Below, one piece after another: positions 6,966-15,467 of a stretch of 64,000 nt of DNA. The notes below the pieces were generated by a model. That model was not told the origin of the DNA, did not search any database, and saw only the letters and a list, made by a program, of their open reading frames with translations. The position numbers and the translations under genes were made by a program. This stretch comes from DASREM01 sp035652095 (lineage in GTDB: Bacteria > Acidobacteriota > Terriglobia > Terriglobales > Acidobacteriaceae): the NCBI GenBank assembly GCA_035652095.1, contig DASREM010000055.1:310001-374000 (forward strand), in the 5' to 3' direction. Numbering within the stretch: the first letter of the stretch is position 1; the number at the start of each line of letters is the position of its first letter.

Positions 6966-9900
6966 ATGCTCTTAGCCGAACTCAAACCGAACGTGATCGT
7001 CCGGGGACCGATATTTCCGGAACCGGTGCAGGTAATCGTATCGATTCCAATGGGGACATCGGTCAAACTCGTGGGTAAGGGCCTTATTACTGGTCAAGTT
7101 CACGAACCGATACTTGATGCGGACCAAGTTGCTACCTTGGAGGCAACACCCGAGAAGGCTCCATTCGATGGCGATCCGCAAAGATTTCGATTGGGAATCG
7201 AGGCGCTCCGGCTTGGTCTAGCTTATGAGTACGATCCGTATTTTGCTCTTTCCATCGCTCGGGTAGATCCGCTCCCGCACCAACTCGAAGCGGTATACGA
7301 CCATTTTCTTCGACTTCCCAGAATTCGATTTCTTCTCGCAGACGATCCCGGTGCCGGCAAAACAATCATGGCGGGCCTGCTGATCAAGGAACTCAAGATA
7401 CGCGGGCTCATCAAACGGACGTTGATAGTCACTCCAGCGAGCCTTTCTTTCCAGTGGCAGCGCGAATTGAAGGATAAGTTCCGAGAGAACTTTGAGATCA
7501 TTCGCAGTGACGTTCTTCGCGCAAACTACGGTTCGAATCCCTGGCAGGACAAGAATCAAGTCATCACTTCGGTATCTTGGGTATCGCGGATAGAAGACGC
7601 CAATGAGAGTCTGCTCCGTAGCCAATGGGATCTCATCATCGTTGACGAAGCTCACAAGATGAGTGCGTACAGCACTGACAAGAAGACTCTTGCTTATCAG
7701 CTCGGAGAAGCCCTGTCTGAGCGGACAGATCACTACCTTCTTATGACGGCAACGCCTCACAAGGGCGACCCGGACAATTTCTGCCTATTTCTTAGCTTGC
7801 TCGATCGAGATGTTTACGGTGACGTGCAGAGCTTGGATGAGGCAATGAAGCGGCATGAGGCGCCGTTTTATCTCCGGCGTATTAAAGAGGCATTGGTCAC
7901 GTTTCCTGATCCTGAAACAGGCAAGGTCAAGACACTGTTCACAAAGCGAAATGTTCAGACGACCGAATTCCAAATTGATGACGATGAATGGGATTTTTAC
8001 GACGCCCTGACTAGATATGTGGAAGATCAGTCGATTAAAGCGGCCTCCGACGATTCCCCTCGTGGCCGTGCGCTTGGGTTTACGATGGCCATGCTACAGC
8101 GGCGATTTGCGTCCAGTGTTTATGCCGTGCGCAGAACTCTTGAGCGAATGAAGAATAAGCGCGAGAGAATTCTTGCCGACCCGGAAGCCTACCGGCAGGA
8201 GCAAATTGCGCGCAAGCTCCCAGAGGACTTTGAGGACCTCCCCGAAGAGGAACGTGAAGAGATCACTGCGCAACTTGAGGACGTGGTCGCGTCTGTTGAC
8301 CCTATTGCTCTCCGCGAGGAAATCCTACAACTAGGCAAGCTGATCGTCCAGGCTTGTGAGCTTGAGGAGCGAGAAGTAGAGCGAAAGCTAGTCGTTCTCA
8401 AATCGGTGCTCACTAAGCAAGGGGTTTTCAGTGATCCCAAAATGAAGCTGCTTTTGTTTACGGAGCATAAGGACACACTTGATTTCCTAGCGGGTGATGG
8501 AAAGGACGGGCGGCCCCTCGGGAAACTTGTCAAATGGGGACTTTCCGTTACTCAGATCCACGGCGGGATGAAAATTGGTGACCGAGATACTCCTGGAAGC
8601 CGCATCTACGCGGAACGGGAATTTCGTGAGAGCTGTCAGGTTTTGGTCGCCACAGAAGCAGCGGGAGAGGGAATCAATCTTCAGTTTTGCTGGTTCATGA
8701 TCAATTACGACATTCCCTGGAATCCCGTGCGGTTAGAACAACGCATGGGCCGTATCCATCGCTACGGACAAGAAAAAGACTGCCTGATTCTCAACTTTGT
8801 CTCGACCAATACGCGCGAGGGCCGCGTTCTCCAAAAACTATTCGAGCGGATTAAGAAAATCGAGGACGATCTTGACCCGAAGCGCATGGGAACGGTTTTC
8901 AATGTCCTCGGTGATGTTTTTTCGGCAAACCAACTTGAGAAGATGTTGCGTGACATGTACGCCAGGAACTTGACGGAAGATGTAATTAAGAGCCGTATCG
9001 TCGAGCAAGTGGATACCGACCGCTTCCAAAAGATCGCCCACTCTGCTCTCGAAGGACTCGCTAAACGCGAATTGAATCTCTCGGCAATCCTTGGCAAGTC
9101 AGCGGAAGCCAAAGAACGCCGCCTGGTTCCGGAAGTTGTCGAGGACTTCTTCTTGCAGGCAGCTCCAGTCACTGGCATTTATCCCAAGGAAATCCAGAAG
9201 GATAAGCACGTCTTTCGCGTTGGGCGAATTCCTCGAACGCTTTGGCCCGTGGGTGAGCGCTTGGAGGGACGTTTCGGAAAGCTGGGGCGAGAATACAAGC
9301 AGGTGGCTTTCGACAAGCGGTTTTTGACGGATGACCCGACTCTTGAATGGGTGACGCCAGGCCATTCACTCTTTGAGTGTGTCCGTGAAAATGTCTGGGA
9401 ACGTGTCCAGAGCGACCTGAGTCGAGGAACGCTCTTCTATGACATCAACCGTACAGAACCCGCACGCCTCGACGTTTTTTCCGCAGCCATCAGGGATGGT
9501 CGGGGCAATATCTTGCACCGGCGTCTTTTCATTGTTGAGACCGGAATGACGGGTACAATGACCGTTCGACAACCCACACTCTTTCTGGACTTGGTTTCGG
9601 CGACACCGTCGGATTCTCCCAAGACGCCCGAGAGTGCTGACTTGCCAGAATTGGACCGTGTGGAGCACGCTCTCGTTGAAGAAGCGTTACAACCTTTTCT
9701 TGGCGAGATTTCAGGGCAACGGGAAAAGGAGATTGCGACGATTGGCAGCCATGTCGAAATCAGCTTGAATGCCCTGATTGACCGGCAAAACCTCCATATG
9801 GCCGAACTCTTCGAGCAACAGCAGAAGGGCGATGCCTCCCCTTTACTAGCTGCAAACCTCAAGACCACAGAGGATCGCCTGGATGAGCTAAACGGGCGAT

Positions 9901-10415
9901 TGGAACGGCGGCGTGAGGAACTGAAGCAGGAGCGACATTGCACGATTGCGGATATTCGCCATCATGGAAGGGCGTGGGTATTACCGCATCCTGAACGAAT
10001 GTCTCCGGGCATTGCTCCCATGGTGCGTGACGATGATATCGAGCGCCTGGCTATACGCTTCGTAATTGCTCACGAGGAGGCACGTGGCTGGCGTGTGGAA
10101 AGCGTGGAGAAAGACAATCGGGGCTTTGACCTTATCTCACGCAAACCGCATCCTGAAGATCCACGAACAGCCATTGAGGTCAGATTTATTGAGGTGAAGG
10201 GACGCGCGGCAATCGGTGAGGTCGCCCTGAGCAGCAATGAATACAAGACCGCTGAGCGGTTGAAGAACGATTACTGGCTCTATGTCGTGTTTAATTGCGG
10301 TTCGACACCGCAAATTCATATTGTCCAAGACCCGGTGCGTCTTGGATGGGTACCGATCGTTCAAGTTGAACATTACCACACGAGTGCTCAGAGCATCATT
10401 CGTGGTGCGAAATGA
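6966..10415 (+). CDS. SNF2-family helicase with C-terminal DUF3883 nuclease-like domain
   Basis: With the start at ATG 6966 the protein has 1149 residues. An in-frame ATG at 6828 would add 46 residues that do not resemble the family, while the L-K-P-N-x-I-V-R-G opening right after 6966 does. The Walker A region is D-P-G-A-G-K-T with K132, the DEAH box is D227-E-A-H230, motif III reads M-T-A-T-P-H, and motif VI reads E-Q-R-M-G-R-I-H-R-Y-G-Q. The last 120 residues form a DUF3883-type domain with G-F-D-L and E1076-V-K, a PD-(D/E)XK-like arrangement. Such fusions translocate on double-stranded DNA and occur in defence islands, including as DISARM DrmD relatives. The stop overlaps the next start by four bases. 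Confidence 0.85.
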   Translation: MLLAELKPNVIVRGPIFPEPVQVIVSIPMGTSVKLVGKGLITGQVHEPILDADQVATLEATPEKAPFDGDPQRFRLGIEALRLGLAYEYDPYFALSIARVDPLPHQLEAVYDHFLRLPRIRFLLADDPGAGKTIMAGLLIKELKIRGLIKRTLIVTPASLSFQWQRELKDKFRENFEIIRSDVLRANYGSNPWQDKNQVITSVSWVSRIEDANESLLRSQWDLIIVDEAHKMSAYSTDKKTLAYQLGEALSERTDHYLLMTATPHKGDPDNFCLFLSLLDRDVYGDVQSLDEAMKRHEAPFYLRRIKEALVTFPDPETGKVKTLFTKRNVQTTEFQIDDDEWDFYDALTRYVEDQSIKAASDDSPRGRALGFTMAMLQRRFASSVYAVRRTLERMKNKRERILADPEAYRQEQIARKLPEDFEDLPEEEREEITAQLEDVVASVDPIALREEILQLGKLIVQACELEEREVERKLVVLKSVLTKQGVFSDPKMKLLLFTEHKDTLDFLAGDGKDGRPLGKLVKWGLSVTQIHGGMKIGDRDTPGSRIYAEREFRESCQVLVATEAAGEGINLQFCWFMINYDIPWNPVRLEQRMGRIHRYGQEKDCLILNFVSTNTREGRVLQKLFERIKKIEDDLDPKRMGTVFNVLGDVFSANQLEKMLRDMYARNLTEDVIKSRIVEQVDTDRFQKIAHSALEGLAKRELNLSAILGKSAEAKERRLVPEVVEDFFLQAAPVTGIYPKEIQKDKHVFRVGRIPRTLWPVGERLEGRFGKLGREYKQVAFDKRFLTDDPTLEWVTPGHSLFECVRENVWERVQSDLSRGTLFYDINRTEPARLDVFSAAIRDGRGNILHRRLFIVETGMTGTMTVRQPTLFLDLVSATPSDSPKTPESADLPELDRVEHALVEEALQPFLGEISGQREKEIATIGSHVEISLNALIDRQNLHMAELFEQQQKGDASPLLAANLKTTEDRLDELNGRLERRREELKQERHCTIADIRHHGRAWVLPHPERMSPGIAPMVRDDDIERLAIRFVIAHEEARGWRVESVEKDNRGFDLISRKPHPEDPRTAIEVRFIEVKGRAAIGEVALSSNEYKTAERLKNDYWLYVVFNCGSTPQIHIVQDPVRLGWVPIVQVEHYHTSAQSIIRGAK

Positions 10416-11872
10416 GTGATCTTCGACCGACATTGCAGGCAAAATTTGCGATTGAACACCGTTTCGACAACTTCGGCCCTGTACTCATGCAATTGCACGT
10501 TAAGGGTTTTCGATGTCACAACAATACATTGATCGAAATTGGTAGCCCGATATCCGCGTTCTGCGGGTTAAACGGCACTGGAAAATCGACTCTCTTGCAA
10601 CTTGCTGCGGCGGCGTGTAAGCGACCGACGGCACAAGAAGAGTTGCCGACCTACTACATCAAGGATTTTCTCGTTGCGGGAAAGCTAGACCCGAACCCTT
10701 TTTCTGATCAAGCCACGGTTGAATACAAGTTTTGGGAACAAGATCGTTCTCTCAAGTCGTTGACGATCTCAAGGGTTGCCACGACAAAGCGATGGTCGGG
10801 GTACGGCAGGCGTCCAGAGCGGGTAGTGCTTTTCGCAGGGGTTAGTTCATATCTCCCGTGGGTCGAGCAGCGACATGCCGTTGCTCGACACGCCGCCGAT
10901 TTGACAGTGGAGAACACAGAGGATGTCGCAGCACAGATCAGGACGTGGACTTCCGCGGTGCTGGACCGACAATACGACAACATGCAGCGGAACACTGTTT
11001 CATATGCAACACAGAAACGGGCAGTCGTTAGCGTCCAACGGGGTGCAAGCCGTTACTCCGAAGCACACATGGGTTACGGAGAGGCGCGAAGCCAATTTCT
11101 AATCGCGAAAATAGAGTCTCTCCCTTTGAAGAGTCTCGTACTGATCGAAGAACCTGAGATTTCTCTCCACTCTCATGCTCAACATCAACTTGGCCGTTTT
11201 CTGGTCGATGTCTCAGTCAGGAAGGGTCACCAGATTCTGCTGACCACTCATAGTGAACCACTGCTGGGAGCACTTCCGTCGGATTCGAGACTATATTTGC
11301 ATGGCGGAGCAGCGGGAATCGAGGTCATCTCCGGCCTGACAGCACTCGAAGCGAAAAGCTTGATGACCCGAGGCCACGAGAAAGCCCTGCATGTACTGGT
11401 TGAAGATGCCGTAGCAAGTGCAATCTTAAGAGAGCTGTTGAGAAGAGTTGATCCAACTTTCTTATCCACCACAGCGCTGTATGTTGCCGGTGGTGCATCG
11501 CAATTGACGGGAGCGATCAGGACAATCAAGGCCACGGGGCTCCCAGTGGCGGTTGTATTGGACGGCGACAAGCCCGCAGTTCCAAACGCCAACATTTTCA
11601 AGCTGCCTGGAACTCAACCTCCAGAAAAAGAACTATTTGCAAACACAGGTGTGCGGGCACTGATTCACTCAACGTATGCCTTGAATCTTCCTGATTTCGC
11701 AGCAGGTCTCGGTGGAGTAGATCACCATGAGTGGTGCAGTAGGCTCGCAGAGCGGGTCAACGTCAGTGAAGATGCTCTTGTTGCTGAAATGGCTCGGGCT
11801 TACGCGAACGGGATATCGGAGTTGGAAGCCACTAGCCTTAGGGATCAATTAAAGGAAGCCTCAAGAAGATGA
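10412..11872 (+). CDS. OLD-like ATPase with C-terminal TOPRIM domain
   Basis: A 486-residue AAA/ABC-type ATPase. Walker A is G-L-N-G-T-G-K-S-T (52-60), an ABC-like signature lies near 217-225, and Walker B is L-V-L-I-E-E-P (242-248) followed by S-L-H. The C-terminal third has E331 in V-L-V-E-D and D384-x-D386 in V-L-D-G-D, the metal-binding residues of an OLD-type TOPRIM nuclease. OLD-family enzymes are nucleases in several phage-defence systems. The gene overlaps both neighbours by four bases (ATGA), which puts it firmly in the helicase/methylase operon although it is not an obligatory partner in other genomes. An internal ATG at 10487 is an alternative start. Confidence 0.8.
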   Translation: MSDLRPTLQAKFAIEHRFDNFGPVLMQLHVKGFRCHNNTLIEIGSPISAFCGLNGTGKSTLLQLAAAACKRPTAQEELPTYYIKDFLVAGKLDPNPFSDQATVEYKFWEQDRSLKSLTISRVATTKRWSGYGRRPERVVLFAGVSSYLPWVEQRHAVARHAADLTVENTEDVAAQIRTWTSAVLDRQYDNMQRNTVSYATQKRAVVSVQRGASRYSEAHMGYGEARSQFLIAKIESLPLKSLVLIEEPEISLHSHAQHQLGRFLVDVSVRKGHQILLTTHSEPLLGALPSDSRLYLHGGAAGIEVISGLTALEAKSLMTRGHEKALHVLVEDAVASAILRELLRRVDPTFLSTTALYVAGGASQLTGAIRTIKATGLPVAVVLDGDKPAVPNANIFKLPGTQPPEKELFANTGVRALIHSTYALNLPDFAAGLGGVDHHEWCSRLAERVNVSEDALVAEMARAYANGISELEATSLRDQLKEASRR

Positions 11873-14862
11873 CGAAGTTCCCCAAGAGATTGATTGAAGT
11901 AGACCTGCCCATCAAGCGCATATCGGAGCACGCGAGGCGTGAGAAGAGCATCCGACACGGGCACATCTCTACCATGCACATTTGGTGGGCTCGGAGGCCA
12001 TTGGCGGCTTGTCGGGCGGTAATCTGCGCGGCCCTGTGGCCTGATCCAGCCGACTCGCTTTGCCCTCAAAGCTTTCGCAATGATGCATCTCGTCTAATCA
12101 ACGCGTTCGCTCGGAAAGCAGTCACGCACAAAGAACTAGCCGAGCATTGCTCCCCTGAAAGTTGGGCCAAATGGCAGCAGATTGCGAAAACAGGTGGTTT
12201 GGATTCGCATCAGGAATCACACTGGAACGTGTTGCGGTTTGCCTTACTCGATTTCATAGCTGATTTTTCCAATTGGGACAATTCTACTGTTGAAGAATAT
12301 TTGGAAACCAGCCACGAACTGACTCGTGCGGCACACGAAGCGCTAGGTGGTGCGCCCGGCACAAAACCGCTAGTTGTCGATTCATTTGCGGGCGGTGGGT
12401 CAATTCCGCTCGAAGCTTTGCGGGTGGGAGCCGATGCCTTTGCCAGCGACTTGAACCCGGTAGCGGTTCTACTGAACAAAGTGCTGTTGGAGTACATCCC
12501 GAGGTATGGCCAGCGGCTTGCCGACGATCTTGAGAAATGGGGAGCTTTCATCCAGGAGAATGCTAAGAAAGAGCTCGCAGATGTTTATCCCACCGACCCA
12601 GACGGATCAATACCGATTGCTTATCTTTGGGCGCGGACGATCGTCTGTGAAGGCCCTAGTTGCGGAGCGGAAATTCCTCTTCTTCGGTCACTGTGGCTCG
12701 TGAAGAAAGGAAGCGATTCGATTGCTTTGCGAGTTGTTCCGAAGGGAAATAAGCGCATCGATTTTGAGATTGTTGAGAATGCTAAGGCAAGAGAAGTAGG
12801 TGATGGCACGGTGCGAAGAAGTTCGGCTACGTGTCCCGTATGTGGGTACACTACTCCCGCAGAAAACGTCAGGACCCAGTTCAAGAACAGAGGCGGAGGA
12901 GCCGATGATGCCCGCCTGGTAGCCGTGGCAATTCAGAGTCCCCGGCACAATCGAACAAGGTTTCGGACAGCAACTGAATCCGACTTGAAGTCCTTCCGTG
13001 CGGCTAGCCGACACCTAGAGAAAATGCCCGACAGTAGTTCGCAAAGGCCAAATATCCCGGAAGAGCCTCTTCCGTACCTTAGGAGTATTTTCAACATAAA
13101 TCTGCTTGGAGTTGACGAGTGGGGGAAGCTTTTTAACAGACGCCAAGCTCTCGCCTTGACAGTATTAGTCGCTCAAACTAGAGCCGTCATTAAACAAATC
13201 TACGCTAAGGGTGACCAGCGATTTGCAGTTGCCGTTGGAACTTGTTTATCTCTGGCAGTGGATCGATGTGCAGACTATTGGAGCTCTCTTGCAGTGTGGG
13301 CTGGTGATTTTGTTGCACACACTTTTGGAAGGCAGGCCCTCGGGATAATCTGGGACTACGCTGAAGTGAATGGTTTCGCGGATGCATCAGGGAGCTATCT
13401 CGGAGCGGTTGAGTGGATTTGTCGAGTAGTGGAACGAGAAGGCTCGGTTAAATCTGAAGGTCATGCTGAGCTTGCATCGGCATGTAAGCATCCTCTTCCG
13501 AATGATAGCGCTCAAGCGTTTGTTACTGACCCTCCGTATTACGATGCGGTTCCATATGCGGATCTCTCAGATTTTTTCTATGTTTGGCTGAAGCGGACTG
13601 TTGGCGAATACCATGAGGGGCTGTTTCTCGAAAGTCTTTCGCCTAAGAAGGGCGAAGTTGTCCAATTAGCGGAAAGAAACCCGCAATACTCTTATAAAAC
13701 AAGAGAGTATTTTGAAGAGTTGATGACACAGGCGATGTCCGAAGGCCGAAGAATACTAAGGCCGGAAGGCATTGGTGTGGTCGTTTTTGCGCATAAGACT
13801 ACCACCGGGTGGGAGACCCAAATTAAGGCCATGATTGATGCCGGGTGGGTCGTGACCGGCTCTTGGCCGATTGACACTGAAAGACCCGGACGACTTCGAG
13901 CGAATAACTCGGCTGCTCTGGCGTCATCCGTCCATTTGGTGTGCCGCGCCCGTATCAAGGATGACGGAATTCCCGACCCGAATGCGGTTGGTGATTGGCG
14001 GGATGTCTTAGCAGAGCTCCCCAAGCGCATTCACGAATGGATGCCTCGGCTCGCAAAAGAAGGAATAGTCGGAGCCGATGCGATTTTTGCCTGCTTGGGA
14101 CCAGCTCTGGAAATTTTCTCTCGATACGGTAGCGTGGAAAAAGCGAGCGGTGAACGAGTCACGCTGAAAGAATACCTCGAATATGTGTGGGCAGCTGTTG
14201 CAAAGGAAGCCCTGAACATGATTTTCGAAGGCGCTGATGCTACGGGATTCGAGGAGGACGCCAGGCTAACCGCGATGTGGCTTTGGACCTTATCGACGGG
14301 TTCTGATGGGAGCGATACTGAAACGGAAGACGACGAAGTTGTAGCGGACGAAGATGATTCAGGCAAAAAGGTAAAGATGAGTGGCTTCGTGTTGGAATAT
14401 GATGCCGCCCGAAAGATTGCCCAAGGGTTGGGGGCACACCTAGAACACCTTAGTAGCCTCATTGAAATCCGGGGAGACAAGGCTCGGCTTGTGCCCGTGG
14501 CTGAGCGTGCTAATCACCTCTTTGGAAAACATGAAGGTACAGCTCCAACGAAACGCAAGGGTAAACCGAAGCAGCTCTCGTTGTTGGAAGCGATGGGTGA
14601 GTCCGATATCGAATCTGGATGGGGAGAAAGCAGCGCCTCGAAGGTGGGCAACACGGTTCTCGACCGGATTCACCAAAGCTTGATCCTCTTTGCGGCGGGC
14701 CGCGGCGAGGCCCTGAAGCGTTTTCTGGTAGACGAAGGCGTAGGTCAAGATCAGCGATTTTGGCGCTTGGCGCAGGCGCTCTCGGCGCTGTACCCCAAAG
14801 GGACCGATGAAAGACGTTGGGTAGAGGGCGTGCTCGCAAGGAAGAAAGGCCTGGGCTTCTGA
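11869..14862 (+). CDS. DUF1156 Zn-ribbon adenine-specific DNA methylase
   Basis: A 997-residue methyltransferase. The N-terminus carries the DUF1156 block (P-I-x-x-I-S-E-H-A-R-R-E-K then H-x-W-W-A-R-R-P). SAM-binding motif I is D171-S-F-A-G-G-G-S and the catalytic motif IV is D554-P-P-Y-Y, an N6-adenine-type DPPY. Between them C-P-V-C-G and an upstream C-x4-C pair form a zinc ribbon. The family corresponds, from memory, to COG1743. It probably marks self DNA at sites unknown from sequence. A C-terminal 350-residue extension includes an acidic linker. The start overlaps the OLD-like gene by four bases and the stop shares one base with the next ATG. Confidence 0.85.
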   Translation: MTKFPKRLIEVDLPIKRISEHARREKSIRHGHISTMHIWWARRPLAACRAVICAALWPDPADSLCPQSFRNDASRLINAFARKAVTHKELAEHCSPESWAKWQQIAKTGGLDSHQESHWNVLRFALLDFIADFSNWDNSTVEEYLETSHELTRAAHEALGGAPGTKPLVVDSFAGGGSIPLEALRVGADAFASDLNPVAVLLNKVLLEYIPRYGQRLADDLEKWGAFIQENAKKELADVYPTDPDGSIPIAYLWARTIVCEGPSCGAEIPLLRSLWLVKKGSDSIALRVVPKGNKRIDFEIVENAKAREVGDGTVRRSSATCPVCGYTTPAENVRTQFKNRGGGADDARLVAVAIQSPRHNRTRFRTATESDLKSFRAASRHLEKMPDSSSQRPNIPEEPLPYLRSIFNINLLGVDEWGKLFNRRQALALTVLVAQTRAVIKQIYAKGDQRFAVAVGTCLSLAVDRCADYWSSLAVWAGDFVAHTFGRQALGIIWDYAEVNGFADASGSYLGAVEWICRVVEREGSVKSEGHAELASACKHPLPNDSAQAFVTDPPYYDAVPYADLSDFFYVWLKRTVGEYHEGLFLESLSPKKGEVVQLAERNPQYSYKTREYFEELMTQAMSEGRRILRPEGIGVVVFAHKTTTGWETQIKAMIDAGWVVTGSWPIDTERPGRLRANNSAALASSVHLVCRARIKDDGIPDPNAVGDWRDVLAELPKRIHEWMPRLAKEGIVGADAIFACLGPALEIFSRYGSVEKASGERVTLKEYLEYVWAAVAKEALNMIFEGADATGFEEDARLTAMWLWTLSTGSDGSDTETEDDEVVADEDDSGKKVKMSGFVLEYDAARKIAQGLGAHLEHLSSLIEIRGDKARLVPVAERANHLFGKHEGTAPTKRKGKPKQLSLLEAMGESDIESGWGESSASKVGNTVLDRIHQSLILFAAGRGEALKRFLVDEGVGQDQRFWRLAQALSALYPKGTDERRWVEGVLARKKGLGF

Positions 14863-15449
14863 TGCCGGACGGACTCGCTGCGCGTTGGTTTGCAACCTTT
14901 ATGGAGACGGTCCGCCGACACCCGGCGTCGCCGGCCCTACAGGAGGCTGCGCAGCAGGCGAAGCTCGCGGAATGGACCCGAGCCCTGACAACTATCGTCG
15001 TTGGGTCGTGTGAGGCAATGGCATGGAAGGGTGTTGCGAAGGGGCATAGATCAACGATTTTGCCGGTTCCGCGCCAAGAATTCCTGGGTCTTGATGCCGT
15101 GGCGTTCGAGCCTGCTGGTGAACGCCGCTGGCGTTTCCCGGTTGCGGTGTTTGAGCTTGAAAACAGTACTGCCGACGACCGAGTGGCCTATTCATTGTGG
15201 AAGGTTCTGTGCGTTCGATCACAACTGCGCGTGGTGTTTTGTTACCGCCAGGACTCAGGCGATGGATCAAGACTGGTACGTCATTTGGCCGCCGAAGTCG
15301 CGCGAGCGATGGAAATTCCAGAACGGACGGCATTGACGGGTGAAACGCTCGTCGTCGTGGGTTCCCGCGATGAGAAGAAAACGTTTCCATACGGCTTTTT
15401 TAAGGACTGGCTGTTTGACCCCAACGTGGGACGGTTCAGTCGAGTTTGA
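14862..15449 (+). CDS. small protein of the methylase/DUF499 cassette, possibly PD-(D/E)XK-like
   Basis: The start is ATG 14862, which shares its A with the TGA of the methylase gene; this gives 195 residues rather than the longer frame from 14817. A strand-rich core contains G-L-D-A-V-A-F-E, then V-A-V-F-E-L-E-N-S, which resembles the D...ExE/ExK strands of a restriction-endonuclease fold, but the usual lysine is replaced. It may be an inactive or divergent nuclease, or a specificity subunit. No membrane segment or signal is seen. Its place between the methylase and the DUF499 ATPase suggests it links the two. Confidence 0.55.
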   Translation: MPDGLAARWFATFMETVRRHPASPALQEAAQQAKLAEWTRALTTIVVGSCEAMAWKGVAKGHRSTILPVPRQEFLGLDAVAFEPAGERRWRFPVAVFELENSTADDRVAYSLWKVLCVRSQLRVVFCYRQDSGDGSRLVRHLAAEVARAMEIPERTALTGETLVVVGSRDEKKTFPYGFFKDWLFDPNVGRFSRV

Positions 15450-15467
15450 AATCTTGGAGGACAAGTA

